This document shows positions 44,642 through 54,889 of a stretch of 64,000 nt of DNA, one piece after another (position 1 is the stretch's first letter; every line of letters begins with the position of its first letter). The position numbers and the translations under genes were made by a program. Source of the stretch: Bacillus ndiopicus (GTDB lineage: Bacteria > Bacillota > Bacilli > Bacillales_A > Planococcaceae); NCBI RefSeq assembly GCF_000612805.1, contig NZ_HG964403.1, positions 868,001 to 932,000 on the forward strand, in the 5' to 3' direction. The notes beneath the pieces were generated by a model that was not told where the DNA came from, did no database searches, and saw nothing but the letters and a program-made list of their open reading frames with translations.

Positions 44642-46915
44642 ATGAGCAAAATTAGAGTTCATGAATATGCGAAAAAGGTAAATAAAACGAGTAAAGAAGT
44701 AATGGAAAGGCTCACAAAGCTTGATATTGAAGTAAAAAACCATATGTCGATGCTTGACGCTACAACTATTACGAAGCTTGATTCTGTCTTTCAGCAAGTA
44801 GCAGAACCGAAAAAAGCAACACCTGCAAAGCCAGTTGCTAAAAAAGAAGGCTTGTCGCAACAAGGGCAAGCAGAAACACGTTCACAATCCAAGCAGCAAC
44901 AAATGAAAAAAGCGGATAAAACTCCGAAAGTAGAACAAAACAAAGCGTCAAATAGTGACAAATCTAATAATGCAAAGGGTAACCAAAATCGAAATATGAC
45001 ACAAAATAATAATCAAAATAGTCGTGGTAAGAGCGGCGGTAATAAAAATAACAATCAAGGTGGCTTTAATCAACAACGTAAAAAGCCAGGCATTCATGGC
45101 GGTAAACGTCGTCCAAATAGAGGACCACAACAACCTGTACAAACAGTACAAAAAGAATTGCCAGAAAAAATCACATTTTATGAATCACTAACAGTTGCTG
45201 AGCTAGCAAAAAAATTGTACCGTGAGCCATCTGAAATTATTAAAAAATTATTTATGCTAGGCGTTATGGCAACAATTAACCAAGAGCTTGATAAAGATGC
45301 AATTGAGCTTATTTGTGCTGATTATGGTGTAGAAGTAGAGGAAGAAGTACGTGTAGATATTACAGACCTTGAAACACACTTTGAGCAAGAAATTAGCGAA
45401 GAAGAACAACGTGAGCGTCCACCAGTTGTAACAATTATGGGTCACGTTGACCATGGTAAAACATCTCTTTTAGATTCAATTCGCAATACTAAGGTTACTG
45501 CTGGAGAAGCTGGTGGTATTACACAGCATATCGGCGCTTACCAAGTAGAGGTTGATGGCAAAAAAATTACGTTCCTTGATACACCAGGACACGCCGCATT
45601 TACTACGATGCGTGCACGTGGTGCGAAAGTGACAGACTTGGCTATTATCGTTGTTGCAGCAGATGACGGTGTAATGCCTCAAACGGTAGAAGCAATTAAC
45701 CATGCGAAGGCAGCAGAAGTTCCAATTATCGTTGCCATTAACAAAATGGATAAGCCATCTGCAAACCCAGACCGTGTGATGCAAGAATTAACAGAGCATG
45801 GTTTAGTGCCAGAAGATTGGGGCGGCGATACAATTTTCGTACCAATTTCTGCACTTAAAGGTGAAGGAATCGATCAATTATTAGAAATGATTTTACTTGT
45901 ATCTGAAGTTGGTGAATTGAAAGCAAGCCCAGCACGTTCAGCAATCGGTACAGTTATTGAGGCTCAATTAGATAAAGGTCGCGGTTCTGTTGCGACATTA
46001 TTAGTACAAGATGGAACATTGCGCGTAGGTGACCCAATTGTAGTAGGTCATGCTTACGGTCGTGTTCGTGCAATGGTAAATGATGTTGGTCGTCGTGTAA
46101 AAGAAGCGGGTCCATCGACACCTGTTGAAATTACAGGTTTAAATGATGTGCCACAAGCTGGTGACCGTTTTGTAGTATTTGAGGACGAGAAAACAGCCCG
46201 CTCTGTTGGTGAATCACGTGCGATGACAGCGATTCAAGCACAGCGCTCTGAAAAACAACGTGTAACATTAGACAACTTATTTGAACAAATGAGCCAAGGC
46301 GAAATGAAGGAATTAAACTTAATCGTTAAAGCTGATGTACAAGGTACAGTAGAAGCGATGGCTGCATCATTAATGAAAATTGATGTAGAAGGCGTTAATG
46401 TGAAAATTATCCACACTGGTGCCGGTGCGATTACTGAATCAGATATTACATTAGCAGCAGCTTCAAACGCGATTGTTATTGGTTTCAACGTTCGTCCAGA
46501 TGTAAATGCAAAGCGTGCGGCTGAAGAAGAAGGAGTAGATATTCGTCTACACCGCATTATTTATAAAGTAATCGAAGAAATCGAGCAAGCGATGAAGGGT
46601 ATGCTTGATCCAGAATACGAGGAAAAAATCGTTGGTCAAGCTGAAGTTCGTCAAACAATTCGTGTATCAAAAGTTGGTACAATTGCAGGTTCTTACGTAA
46701 CAGAAGGCAAAATGGTACGTGATGCAGGTGTACGTATTATTCGTGAAGGTATCGTTATTTTTGAAGGTGAGCTAGACTCATTAAAACGCTTTAAAGATGA
46801 TGCCAAGGAAGTAGCGAAAGGCTATGAATGTGGTATAACAATTAAAAACTTCAACGATATTAAAGAGGGCGATGTAATTGAAGCCTTTGTTATGGAAGAA
46901 GTTAAACGTGCATAA
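44642..46915 (+). CDS. infB: Translation initiation factor IF-2
   Basis: IF-2 is the GTPase that brings initiator tRNA to the ribosome. The 757-residue protein starts with an IF2N helix domain ([19 protein letters not shown]). A low-complexity linker (about residues 60-175) is very rich in Asn, Gln, Lys and Gly. A second IF2N domain precedes the G domain with GHVDHGKTS (about 266-274), DTPGHAAF and NKMDKP. Domains II-IV follow. The linker is compositionally odd but typical in being variable. It is somewhat longer than the B. subtilis protein as I recall it. Confidence 0.98.
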   Translation: MSKIRVHEYAKKVNKTSKEVMERLTKLDIEVKNHMSMLDATTITKLDSVFQQVAEPKKATPAKPVAKKEGLSQQGQAETRSQSKQQQMKKADKTPKVEQNKASNSDKSNNAKGNQNRNMTQNNNQNSRGKSGGNKNNNQGGFNQQRKKPGIHGGKRRPNRGPQQPVQTVQKELPEKITFYESLTVAELAKKLYREPSEIIKKLFMLGVMATINQELDKDAIELICADYGVEVEEEVRVDITDLETHFEQEISEEEQRERPPVVTIMGHVDHGKTSLLDSIRNTKVTAGEAGGITQHIGAYQVEVDGKKITFLDTPGHAAFTTMRARGAKVTDLAIIVVAADDGVMPQTVEAINHAKAAEVPIIVAINKMDKPSANPDRVMQELTEHGLVPEDWGGDTIFVPISALKGEGIDQLLEMILLVSEVGELKASPARSAIGTVIEAQLDKGRGSVATLLVQDGTLRVGDPIVVGHAYGRVRAMVNDVGRRVKEAGPSTPVEITGLNDVPQAGDRFVVFEDEKTARSVGESRAMTAIQAQRSEKQRVTLDNLFEQMSQGEMKELNLIVKADVQGTVEAMAASLMKIDVEGVNVKIIHTGAGAITESDITLAAASNAIVIGFNVRPDVNAKRAAEEEGVDIRLHRIIYKVIEEIEQAMKGMLDPEYEEKIVGQAEVRQTIRVSKVGTIAGSYVTEGKMVRDAGVRIIREGIVIFEGELDSLKRFKDDAKEVAKGYECGITIKNFNDIKEGDVIEAFVMEEVKRA

Positions 46916-47193
46916 TGATTGTTTACGCAGAGATTGAGTTTATCATTCACACTGCCCATTCATTAAAAGAAAAGCGCGCAGTGCTGCAAAGAATGGTGAC
47001 GCGAACGAAGCAGAAGTTCAATGTGTCTGTTGCGGAAATTGATCACCAAAATGTCTGGCAGCGCACGCGCCTCGCGCTTGTAACAGTTGCTTCCTCAAAG
47101 GAGGCGGCTGAGCGCGAAATGATGCATGCGCTTCATTATTTAGAGTCGAACCCAGAATGGGAACGACTTGAAATGTTTCGCGAGTATTTGTAA
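46915..47193 (+). CDS. ylxP: YlxP (DUF503) family protein
   Basis: This 92-residue protein of the DUF503/YlxP family is encoded between infB and rbfA in many Firmicutes. It shows IVYAEIEFIIHTAHSLKEKRAVLQ, then TRTKQKFNVSVAEIDHQNVWQRT and LALVTVASS. The fold resembles a ferredoxin-like dimer. Its role is not established; cluster position suggests ribosome biogenesis. The ATG overlaps the infB stop codon. Confidence 0.92.
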   Translation: MIVYAEIEFIIHTAHSLKEKRAVLQRMVTRTKQKFNVSVAEIDHQNVWQRTRLALVTVASSKEAAEREMMHALHYLESNPEWERLEMFREYL

Positions 47194-47227
47194 TATAGAA
47201 GGAAATTTGTTAAGGTGGTGACTTTTT

Positions 47228-47572
47228 ATGTCTCTACGATCAAACCGAATTGCTGAGCAAATGAAAAAGGAGCTTGGCGATATTCTTGGACGTAAAATAA
47301 AGGATCCGCGTGTAGGCTTTGTCACAGTAACGGATGTTGCAGTAACAGGTGATTTACAACAGGCAACTGTTTATATTTCATCATTAGGCAATGAGCGTGA
47401 AAGAGAAGAAACGTTAAAAGCATTAGAAAAAGCTTCTGGCTTTATTCGTTCTGAAATTGGCTCACGTATCCGTTTACGCCGTACACCAGAAATTTTATTC
47501 GAATTCGATTCTTCTGTAGAATATGGTAATAAAATTGATGCTTTATTGCGTTCATTGCATGAAGATAAATAG
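47228..47572 (+). CDS. rbfA: Ribosome-binding factor A
   Basis: RbfA is a KH-fold factor for late 30S maturation, acting near the 5' end of 16S rRNA. The 114-residue protein shows [39 protein letters not shown] and [30 protein letters not shown] precedes the ATG. A terminator follows the stop at once. Confidence 0.97.
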   Translation: MSLRSNRIAEQMKKELGDILGRKIKDPRVGFVTVTDVAVTGDLQQATVYISSLGNEREREETLKALEKASGFIRSEIGSRIRLRRTPEILFEFDSSVEYGNKIDALLRSLHEDK

Positions 47573-47574
47573 GG

Positions 47575-47622
47575 AGCTGTCAGGAAATCAGGCTGTTGCC
47601 TGCATTTCCCGACAGCTTTTTT
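47575..47622 (+). terminator. Terminator after rbfA (hairpin family 2)
   Basis: AGCTGTCAGGAAAT (from 47575) pairs with ATTTCCCGACAGCT (47604-47617), with one mismatch. An inner CAGGC/GCCTG stem is also present, and six T follow. The sequence after it (CTTTGAAAGAAAATTAG, TCAATCTATGAGATTGA) resembles tails of other family-2 copies. Confidence 0.85.
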
Positions 47623-47709
47623 CACTTTGAAAGAAAATTAGTCCTTTCAATCTATGAGATTGAAAAAAGGGTAACCCCTTTTAAAGCTTAAAATAGGAGG
47701 TATTTTGCG

Positions 47710-48630
47710 ATGAACGGTATTTTACCATTATGGAAAGAGCGTGGTATGACTAGTCATGATTGCGTATTTAAGCTGCGAAAAATTTTAAAAACAAAAAAAG
47801 TAGGTCATACAGGGACACTAGATCCTAATGTAGAAGGAGTACTCCCTATTTGCATTGGTCAAGCAACAAGAATTGCAGAATATATTACGGATGCTGGCAA
47901 AACATATGAGGCTGTTATCAGTATTGGGCGTACAACAACAACTGAAGATGCAGAGGGAGAAACAGTTGAACAAGATACTACCCATAAATCATTTAGCCGC
48001 GCAGATATTTTGGCAGCATTAGAGCAATTGACTGGCACAATAGAACAGACGCCTCCTATGTATTCAGCGGTTAAAGTGAATGGCAAAAAACTATATGAAT
48101 ATGCGAGAGCTGGGCAGACAGTGGAGCGTCCAACAAGACAAGTAACTATTTATGATTTAACATTATTAGACGAGGCTGACGTATTCCAAGGAGAACAAGT
48201 GCAGTTTGCAATACGTATTAAATGCAGCAAAGGTACATATATTCGTACGCTTGCTGTGCAAATCGGCGAAATGCTAGGCTATCCTGCTCATATGCAAGAG
48301 CTTGTACGCACAGCTTCAGGCACATTTACAAAGGAAAATTGTTTAACATTAGCTGAAGTACAGGAATCAATGGATAGAGGGCAAATTTTTGAGCAAATGC
48401 TACCTGTTGAATACGCATTAAATAGCTACCCATTCATAGAAATAGATGCAACAAATGACAAGCAAATATTTAATGGACAAGTACTTGAAATGCATGCATT
48501 ATTAAAGGAGCATAAGAAAATTGTCTATGCGAAAAATGGACGAGCGAGGGCAGTTTATATCGCACATCCAACAAAGGCAAATATGATGAAACCAGAAAAA
48601 ATGTTCCCTGAAATAGAGCAGGAGGTATAA
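47710..48630 (+). CDS. truB: tRNA pseudouridine-55 synthase TruB
   Basis: TruB converts U55 of the T-loop of tRNAs to pseudouridine. The 306-residue protein carries the catalytic Asp38 in KKVGHTGTLDPNVEGVLP. Other landmarks are QTPPMYSAVKVNGKKLYEYAR and RIKCSKGTYIRTLAVQIGE, and a C-terminal PUA-like region. ATAGGAGGTATTTT precedes the ATG. It lies after a terminator, so it starts a new unit with ribF. Confidence 0.98.
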   Translation: MNGILPLWKERGMTSHDCVFKLRKILKTKKVGHTGTLDPNVEGVLPICIGQATRIAEYITDAGKTYEAVISIGRTTTTEDAEGETVEQDTTHKSFSRADILAALEQLTGTIEQTPPMYSAVKVNGKKLYEYARAGQTVERPTRQVTIYDLTLLDEADVFQGEQVQFAIRIKCSKGTYIRTLAVQIGEMLGYPAHMQELVRTASGTFTKENCLTLAEVQESMDRGQIFEQMLPVEYALNSYPFIEIDATNDKQIFNGQVLEMHALLKEHKKIVYAKNGRARAVYIAHPTKANMMKPEKMFPEIEQEV

Positions 48631-48636
48631 ATCGTA

Positions 48637-49581
48637 ATGGAAGTCATTTATTTAAAATACCCTCATCAGTTAGAGCGGTCAGAAGCAGCTTACTCTTTAG
48701 CAGTCGGTTTTTTCGATGGTGTTCATAAAGGGCATCAAGCTGTCATTAAGCACGCGATTTACAAGGCGCAAGAATTAGGCATTAAAAGTGCGGTCATGAC
48801 TTTTGATCCGCACCCCACTATTGTATTAGGCGCTCGCAATGAGCAAGTATTTTATATTACACCTCTTCAGCAAAAGCTAGATACACTAAAAGCACTGGGT
48901 GTAGATACAGTATTTGTTGTAAGCTTCACCTCTGACTTTGCGAAGCTATCACCAGAAGAATTCGTGCAATACTTCATTCGCGATTTACATGTACAGCATG
49001 TAACGGCAGGCTTTGATTATTCATTCGGAGCATTTGGTAAAGGCGATATGCGTTTAATGGAGGAGCTGTCGCAAGGTGAATTTAGTGTGACAACGATTGA
49101 AAAGCAACTCGACTGTGATGAAAAAATTAGCTCTACACGTATTCGCAAATTGTTAAAAGATGGTGAGATGGAAGAAGTAGGCACATTACTTGGTCGAGCA
49201 TTTGAAGTACCAGGCATCGTTGTACACGGTGATAAACGTGGACGCACCCTCGGCTTCCCAACCGCTAATGTGCAATCAATGGCAGGCTGCTTTATTCCGG
49301 CAACAGGCGTGTATGCTGTAAAGATTTTAGTGCAAAATAAATGGCACAATGGCGTTTGTAATGTCGGCTATAAGCCAACATTTAATAATCCAGAAGAGAA
49401 ACAGCTGTCGATTGAAGTACATATTTTTGATTTTAATAAAAATATTTACGGCGAGGAAGTTGTTGTCGGTTGGTATAAACGTATTCGTAGCGAACGAAAA
49501 TTCTCAGGCATTGACGAGCTTGTTGCACAAATTGAGCTGGATAAGCAAGAGGCAATCAATTATTTCGCGAGTAAGGTATAA
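48637..49581 (+). CDS. ribF: Riboflavin kinase / FAD synthetase
   Basis: This bifunctional enzyme makes FMN from riboflavin and then FAD. The 314-residue protein has an N-terminal nucleotidyltransferase domain with AVGFFDGVHKGHQAVI and the FGAFGKGDMRLM segment. The C-terminal flavokinase domain (about residues 185-310) has GDKRGRTLGFPTANV and ATGVYAVKI. It starts six bases after truB and is followed by the rpsO promoter. Confidence 0.97.
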   Translation: MEVIYLKYPHQLERSEAAYSLAVGFFDGVHKGHQAVIKHAIYKAQELGIKSAVMTFDPHPTIVLGARNEQVFYITPLQQKLDTLKALGVDTVFVVSFTSDFAKLSPEEFVQYFIRDLHVQHVTAGFDYSFGAFGKGDMRLMEELSQGEFSVTTIEKQLDCDEKISSTRIRKLLKDGEMEEVGTLLGRAFEVPGIVVHGDKRGRTLGFPTANVQSMAGCFIPATGVYAVKILVQNKWHNGVCNVGYKPTFNNPEEKQLSIEVHIFDFNKNIYGEEVVVGWYKRIRSERKFSGIDELVAQIELDKQEAINYFASKV

Positions 49582-49585
49582 ATTG

Positions 49586-49716
49586 TTGCTTGTCATATTC
49601 TAGTATGATATACTTCCTAAAGTGTTCAATATACACTGAACCTTAGCTCGGCTTTCCGTTACTCCTGACGATTGCTGTGCTATAGGGGATATTTAAATTT
49701 TAGGAGGTCATTTCAA
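49586..49716 (+). promoter_or_regulatory. rpsO promoter and leader
   Basis: TTGCTT (49586-49591), a 17-base spacer and TATACT (49609-49614) form a good sigma-A promoter that starts just after the ribF stop. A leader of about 95 bases follows, with a small hairpin GTTCA/TGAAC (49624-49641). S15 often autoregulates by binding its own leader; whether this leader does so cannot be judged here. Confidence 0.7.
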
Positions 49717-49986
49717 ATGGCAATTACAAAAGAACGTAAAAACGAAATTATCGCTGAGTACCGTACTCACGAAGGCGACACTGGTTCTCCAGAAGTACAA
49801 ATCGCTGTATTAACTGCAGAAATCAATGCATTAAACACGCACTTACGTACACACAAAAAAGATTTCCACTCTGAGCGTGGTCTTTTCAAAATGGTAGGTC
49901 GTCGTCGTCACTTATTAAAATATCTTCGTGAAACAGACGTACAACGTTACCGTGAATTAATTACACGTTTAGGCTTACGTCGCTAA
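49717..49986 (+). CDS. rpsO: 30S ribosomal protein S15
   Basis: S15 is a primary 16S rRNA-binding protein. The 89-residue product reads [20 protein letters not shown], then [20 protein letters not shown] and [20 protein letters not shown], the family hallmarks, ending [15 protein letters not shown] 49717 follows TAGGAGG. A longer in-frame ORF from 49672 is rejected because it runs through the leader. The rpsO-pnp order is classic. Confidence 0.99.
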   Translation: MAITKERKNEIIAEYRTHEGDTGSPEVQIAVLTAEINALNTHLRTHKKDFHSERGLFKMVGRRRHLLKYLRETDVQRYRELITRLGLRR

Positions 49987-49994
49987 TCTCATAT

Positions 49995-50022
49995 AAAAAG
50001 CGGGAAACTTCCCGCTTTTTAT
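49995..50022 (+). terminator. Terminator after rpsO
   Basis: AAAAAGCGGGAA and TTCCCGCTTTTT form a tight stem around a two- to three-base loop with a T run ending near 50022. pnp therefore probably has its own promoter in 50023-50147, which I could not define clearly (TACACT near 50084 is a candidate -10). Confidence 0.9.
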
Positions 50023-50147
50023 TTATGCATAAAAACTTCTAATAAAAATAAAAAAATTTAGCATAGAAACTACATTTTTGATACACTAACTATAAGTACA
50101 TACAAAAAAGCTGAAATAGGGTGTAACAGTAGAAAGGGGTTCATCAG

Positions 50148-52253
50148 ATGAACGACAAAAAAGTCTATTCTTATGAATGGGCAGGCCGTCCACTCGTAGT
50201 TGAAGTAGGACAGTTAGCAAAACAAGCAAATGGCGCTGCATTAATCCGCTACGGGGAAACGGCAGTATTAGCCACAGCCACAATGTCAAAATCACCAAAG
50301 CCTTTAGATTTCTTCCCATTAACAGTGAACTATGAAGAACGATTATATGCTGCAGGTAAAATTCCAGGTGGCTTTATTAAGCGTGAAGGACGCCCTTCAG
50401 AAAACGCGATTTTAGCATCACGTTTAATTGATCGTCCAATTCGGCCGATGTTCCCAGACGGTTTCCGTAACGAAGTACAAGTAATTTCAATGGTTATGTC
50501 AAATGATCCGGATTGTCCATCAGATGTAGCTGCAATGTTCGGATCTTCATTAGCATTAGCGGTTTCAGATATTCCATTCGATGGTCCAATTGCTGGGGTA
50601 CACGTTGGCTATATTAATAACGAATTCGTATTGAATCCAACAACAGAGCAAATGGAGGAAAGTACAATCCATTTATCTGTAGCTGGTAATAAAGATGCAA
50701 TTAACATGGTAGAGGCAGGCGCTTTAGAAGTGCCAGAGGAAATTATGTTAGAAGCAATTATGTTTGGTCATGAAGAAATTAAAAAATTAATCGCTTTCCA
50801 AGAGCAAATTGTAGCTGAAGTAGGTAAAGCAAAAATAGAAGTTACATTATATGAGCTTGATGCTGAATTAACTCAAGCAGTAAAAGCAGCTTGCGAAGCA
50901 GACATGAATGCAGCAATTCAAACAGTTGAAAAGCATGCGCGTGAAGAAGCGATTACAGCGGTAAAAGAGCGTGTATTAGCAACTTATGAAGAAGCAGATG
51001 ACGAGACAATCAAGCAAGTAAAAGGCATTTTAGATAAAATGGTGAAGGATGAAGTACGCCGCTTAATTACAGAAGACAAAGTGCGTCCAGATGGTCGTAA
51101 ACTTGATGAAATTCGCCCATTATCTTCTGAAGCAAGCTTACTTGACCGTACACACGGTTCGGCTTTATTCACACGCGGTCAAACACAAGCATTATCGATT
51201 TGTACTTTAGGTGCTTTAGGCGATGTACAAATTATTGATGGCTTAGGCATCGAGGAATCAAAACGTTTTATGCACCATTACAATTTCCCACAATTCTCTG
51301 TAGGGGAAACAGGTCCAATACGTGGTCCTGGTCGTCGTGAAATCGGTCACGGTGCATTAGGTGAGCGTGCGCTACTTGCAGTTATTCCGAACGAAGTAGA
51401 TTTCCCATATACAATTCGTTGTGTATCTGAAGTATTAGAGTCGAATGGTTCAACGTCACAGGCTTCTATTTGTGCCTCAACACTAGCTATGATGGACGCA
51501 GGTGTACCATTAAAAGCGCCTGTAGCAGGTATTGCGATGGGTCTTATTAAAAAGGACGAGCATTATTCAATTTTAACAGACATTCAAGGTATGGAAGACC
51601 ACCTTGGTGATATGGACTTTAAAGTAGCGGGTACAGCTAAAGGTGTAACAGCGCTGCAAATGGATATTAAAATTGATGGTTTATCACGCAATATTTTAGA
51701 AGAAGCATTAACACAAGCAAAAATCGGTCGTATGCATATTTTGGAGCATATGATGACGACGCTTAACGAGCCACGTACATCATTATCGAAATACGCGCCA
51801 AAAATTATTACGATTAAAATTAATCCTGATAAAATCCGCGATGTAATTGGACCAGGTGGTAAGCAAATTAATAAAATTATCGATGAAACAGGCGTAAAAA
51901 TTGATACAGAACAAGATGGTACAATTTATATTTCTTCAGCAAACGAAGAAATGAACAACCGCGCGAAAGAAATTATCGAATCAATCGTACGAGAAGCAAA
52001 AGTAGGTGAATACTACTTAGCAACTGTGAAACGTATCGAAAAATTCGGTGCATTCTGTGAAATCTTCCCAGGTAAAGATGGATTACTGCACATTTCAGAA
52101 ATTCAAGAAGAACGTACGAAAGCAGTGGAAGACGTGTTAAAGCTTGGCGATCAATTACTAGTGAAATGTATTGAAATCGATAATCAAGGTCGTGTTAACC
52201 TGTCACGTAAAGTAGTGATTAAAGAAGAAAAAGAACGCGCTGAGCAACAATAA
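50148..52253 (+). CDS. pnp: Polynucleotide phosphorylase
   Basis: PNPase degrades RNA from the 3' end by phosphorolysis. The 701-residue protein has two RNase PH-type domains (about residues 10-230 and 310-545), with GEGTGGI-type phosphate loop sequence and [14 protein letters not shown] in the active second copy. A KH domain (about 555-612, [17 protein letters not shown]) and an S1 domain (about 622-692, [20 protein letters not shown]) follow. GAAAGGGG precedes the ATG. Confidence 0.98.
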   Translation: MNDKKVYSYEWAGRPLVVEVGQLAKQANGAALIRYGETAVLATATMSKSPKPLDFFPLTVNYEERLYAAGKIPGGFIKREGRPSENAILASRLIDRPIRPMFPDGFRNEVQVISMVMSNDPDCPSDVAAMFGSSLALAVSDIPFDGPIAGVHVGYINNEFVLNPTTEQMEESTIHLSVAGNKDAINMVEAGALEVPEEIMLEAIMFGHEEIKKLIAFQEQIVAEVGKAKIEVTLYELDAELTQAVKAACEADMNAAIQTVEKHAREEAITAVKERVLATYEEADDETIKQVKGILDKMVKDEVRRLITEDKVRPDGRKLDEIRPLSSEASLLDRTHGSALFTRGQTQALSICTLGALGDVQIIDGLGIEESKRFMHHYNFPQFSVGETGPIRGPGRREIGHGALGERALLAVIPNEVDFPYTIRCVSEVLESNGSTSQASICASTLAMMDAGVPLKAPVAGIAMGLIKKDEHYSILTDIQGMEDHLGDMDFKVAGTAKGVTALQMDIKIDGLSRNILEEALTQAKIGRMHILEHMMTTLNEPRTSLSKYAPKIITIKINPDKIRDVIGPGGKQINKIIDETGVKIDTEQDGTIYISSANEEMNNRAKEIIESIVREAKVGEYYLATVKRIEKFGAFCEIFPGKDGLLHISEIQEERTKAVEDVLKLGDQLLVKCIEIDNQGRVNLSRKVVIKEEKERAEQQ

Positions 52254-52323
52254 ACAATTACGTCTTAGCCTCAAAATCTTTAAAATCTGTGACTAACGCT
52301 GAGTCAAAATCAATAAAGAAATG

Positions 52324-52352
52324 GACTGTACACTTTTGGTACAGTCTTTTTT
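52324..52352 (+). terminator. Terminator after pnp
   Basis: GACTGTAC (52324-52331) and GTACAGTC (52339-52346) form a perfect 8-bp stem, followed by six T (52347-52352). The mlpA ribosome binding site lies right after it. Confidence 0.9.
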
Positions 52353-52370
52353 GTCGAAGGAGAAAAGGTA

Positions 52371-53597
52371 ATGACAGTGCAAGTAACAACATGCCAAAAT
52401 GGTGTGCGTATCGTATCAGAGCATCTTCCACATGTGCGCTCACTTTCTGTTGGTATATGGGTAAATGCTGGTTCTCGTTATGAGCTACCAGAGGAAAATG
52501 GTATTACACATTTTATTGAACATATGCTTTTTAAAGGAACAATGACGAAAACTGCAAAACAAATTGCTGAAATATTTGACCGCATCGGTGGCGAAGTAAA
52601 TGCCTTCACATCAAAAGAAAACACTTGTTATTATGCAAAAGTGCTAGATCATCATGCAGGGTTAGCTGTTACTGTTTTAGCAGATATGTTTTTCAATTCA
52701 ACATTTACTTCAGAAGATATTGAAAGGGAACGTCAAGTTGTACTCGAGGAAATTTATATGAGTGAGGATGCACCAGACGATGATGTACACGAAAAGCTAT
52801 GGGCTGTTATGTATCCATCTGACGCACTTGGCCGTCCGATTTTAGGAACTGCTGAAACTTTAGCGACTTTCGATGAGGCAATGATTCGACATTATATGGC
52901 GAAGCATTATAGTCCACAAAATATCGTTATTTCCGTAGCTGGTAATATAACGGACGGACTCTTAGCGACGATTGAGCAGTTGTTTGGACAATTTCAAGCA
53001 AGTTCTAAAGCAGTGCAACACATTTTATCTTACCCGGTATTTTCGGCAGGTGAAATTATTAAGGAGCGCGATATTGAGCAAGCACACGTAGCCATTTCAT
53101 TCCCTGCAATTGGGGTGAAAAATCCTGATGTTTATAGTTTGATTGCACTGAATAATATTATTGGTGGCAATATGAGCTCAAGGCTGTTCCAGGAAGTACG
53201 TGAGGAGCGTGGCTTAGCTTATGCAATTTATTCTTATCAAACATCGTATGAGGATGTTGGCTCGATAACGGTATATGGCAGTACGAGTAAGCAGCAGCTA
53301 AGTCAAATGCAGCATACAATTGATGCAACATTACTTGATATTGTAGCAGGTGGAATTACGGAGCTTGAACTAGAAAACGCCAAGGAGCAGCTAAAAGGTA
53401 GCTTCGTTTTAGGGCTTGAAGGTACAGAGGATCATATGAATCGCAATGGACTGAATGAATTAATTCATCAGCGCCACCGTTCAGTGGATGAAGTACTTGC
53501 TTCAATTGATGACATTTCAATGGAGACAATTAATGAATTAATTACAGATATTTTATTGCAGGAACCAGCAATTGCGATAATAGGACCTGAAAAATAA
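52371..53597 (+). CDS. mlpA: M16-family zinc peptidase (MlpA/YmxG)
   Basis: This is a processing-peptidase-like M16 protease, called MlpA or YmxG in B. subtilis and encoded near pnp and dpaA. The 408-residue protein has the inverted zinc motif HFIEH (H47, E50, H51). The downstream Glu lies in the ERERQVVLEEIYMSEDAPDD region. The C-terminal half carries the R-Y-like substrate block REERGLAYAIYSYQTSYEDVG. No signal peptide is visible, so it is likely cytoplasmic. AAGGAGAAAAGG precedes the ATG. Confidence 0.95.
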   Translation: MTVQVTTCQNGVRIVSEHLPHVRSLSVGIWVNAGSRYELPEENGITHFIEHMLFKGTMTKTAKQIAEIFDRIGGEVNAFTSKENTCYYAKVLDHHAGLAVTVLADMFFNSTFTSEDIERERQVVLEEIYMSEDAPDDDVHEKLWAVMYPSDALGRPILGTAETLATFDEAMIRHYMAKHYSPQNIVISVAGNITDGLLATIEQLFGQFQASSKAVQHILSYPVFSAGEIIKERDIEQAHVAISFPAIGVKNPDVYSLIALNNIIGGNMSSRLFQEVREERGLAYAIYSYQTSYEDVGSITVYGSTSKQQLSQMQHTIDATLLDIVAGGITELELENAKEQLKGSFVLGLEGTEDHMNRNGLNELIHQRHRSVDEVLASIDDISMETINELITDILLQEPAIAIIGPEK

Positions 53598-53642
53598 AAA
53601 ACGCCTGAAATCAAGAGAAAAACTTGATTTCAGGCGTTTTTT
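53596..53642. terminator. Bidirectional-type terminator after mlpA
   Basis: A-rich AAAAACGCCTGAAATCAAG (ending 53615) and CTTGATTTCAGGCGTTTTTT (53623-53642) form a nearly 20-bp perfect stem with a seven-base loop, flanked by A and T runs, so it could work on both strands. All nearby genes are on the + strand. Confidence 0.93.
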
Positions 53643-53784
53643 AGCAATGAAGAAGTCAAATTCATCAGAACTTATGCTCGATAAAGTAAACAGCGTGTTA
53701 TTTACCAAGCTAATTTTGTTAACTACATCTTTTAGTGAAGAGCCAGAAATTATCCAACCAATGATAAAATTCCTTTTTAGGCGA

Positions 53785-53812
53785 ACGTTCAAAATGAGCT
53801 ATGCATATAGTA
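53785..53812 (+). promoter_or_regulatory. Candidate sporulation (sigma-K type) promoter for ymxH-dpaAB
   Basis: CATATAGTA (53804-53812) matches the CATANNNTA -10 consensus shared by sigma-E and sigma-K. A minimal sigma-K -35 (AC, 53785-53786) lies 17 bases upstream. The gene set downstream makes spore dipicolinate, a sigma-K function in B. subtilis. The -35 match is only two bases, so confidence is modest. Confidence 0.4.
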
Positions 53813-53840
53813 TGGTGAAGCACTGAAGAGGAGGGAGAAT

Positions 53841-54104
53841 ATGCTTTTATCAGAGCTTGCTGACAAAGAGTTAATTGAAATGCAAAATGGTGTTCGTTAT
53901 GGTTATTTAGCGGATACAGAATGTTTATTTGAGCCGACAACGGGGAAGATTATCGGCTTTGAGCTAATGCCTCAATCTAAGCTTATGTTTCAAAAGCGAA
54001 AAACAGGGGCGGCGTTTATTCCTTGGGAGGAAATCGTCTTAATCGGTGAGGATCGCATTTTATTTAATAAAACAACAACGACATTTAGAAGCTACGACCA
54101 ATGA
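53841..54104 (+). CDS. ymxH: YlmC/YmxH-family sporulation protein
   Basis: The 87-residue protein is of the PRC-barrel YlmC/YmxH family, found next to dipicolinate synthase genes. Blocks are LLSELADKELIEMQNGVRYGYLADTECLFEP, GKIIGFELMP and FIPWEEIVLIGEDRILF (each a short beta-barrel strand set). Function is unknown; sporulation context suggests a spore role. GAGGAGGGAGAAT precedes the ATG. The stop overlaps the dpaA ATG by four bases. Confidence 0.88.
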   Translation: MLLSELADKELIEMQNGVRYGYLADTECLFEPTTGKIIGFELMPQSKLMFQKRKTGAAFIPWEEIVLIGEDRILFNKTTTTFRSYDQ

Positions 54105-54889
54105 CGGAGCGATGGTTAGTTGTTGGTGCAGATGAAAGAATGAAGGTTTTAGCTAAAAATTTAGCTAGTGAGGAACGGACTGTTTTTTACAAAAATAAAA
54201 CGAGCTGGGATGCAGAGCTTAATGCAACAGCTCTCGAGTTTCATCCAGATGTTGTTGTGCTGCCTATTCAGCCATTGCAAATCGATGTACAAATTGTGCT
54301 TGGTATTCAAAAAGCAGTTATGCATGTTGGAAAGCTATCACCAGAATGGGAAGTCATTTTAAAAGAGCATATGGTATACCGTTATTTGCAGCAGGAGGCA
54401 TTTATTTGGCAAAATGCGGCATTAACAGCAGAGGCATTTCTAGCTTATTTTTATGAACATAAACGTGCTGTACGTCACAAACGCTTTATTATTACTGGCT
54501 TTGGTCGTGTTGCGAAAATGACAGCTCATATGCTCAAAAATATGCAGGCAGATGTCGTAATTTTAGTACGTTCTGTTGCACAGCACTGTGAAGCATTAGC
54601 GCTTGGCTATGAATCCTATTTATTAGATGAGTTACCGCATATTGATGGAGTAGCATTAATTAATACGATTCCCGCACAATGGTTAACACCATCAATGCGA
54701 GAGCAATTTGCAATGCCAATTTATGATTTAGCTTCGGCACCAGGCTGTGTAACTGATAGTGTAGAGCACTATATATTACTCGCAGGGTTACCCGGGAAAT
54801 ATTTTAGCACAGATGCTGCGCATTTATTGAAAACAGCAATATTAGATTGGGGGGCGGAGCAATGCTTGAAGGTAAACGCATTGGATTAG
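54101..54889 (+). CDS. dpaA: Dipicolinate synthase subunit A (compact form)
   Basis: DpaA (SpoVFA) with DpaB oxidises the dihydrodipicolinate pathway intermediate to dipicolinic acid in the mother cell. The C-terminal Rossmann half is recognisable: FIITGFGRVAKMTAHML (about residues 127-143), VVILVRSVAQ, then NTIPAQWLTPSM and LASAPGC with AGLPGKYFSTDAAHLL. At 262 residues it is clearly shorter than the roughly 297 I recall for B. subtilis, and the N-terminal half is divergent. The GxGxxG loop reads GFGRVAKM. The identity rests on this half and on dpaB overlapping its 3' end by 28 bases. Confidence 0.87.
   Translation: MTERWLVVGADERMKVLAKNLASEERTVFYKNKTSWDAELNATALEFHPDVVVLPIQPLQIDVQIVLGIQKAVMHVGKLSPEWEVILKEHMVYRYLQQEAFIWQNAALTAEAFLAYFYEHKRAVRHKRFIITGFGRVAKMTAHMLKNMQADVVILVRSVAQHCEALALGYESYLLDELPHIDGVALINTIPAQWLTPSMREQFAMPIYDLASAPGCVTDSVEHYILLAGLPGKYFSTDAAHLLKTAILDWGAEQCLKVNALD

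Noticed and set aside
49349..49603. 84-codon ORF inside ribF
   Set aside because: It overlaps the flavokinase domain in another frame and extends over the rpsO promoter.
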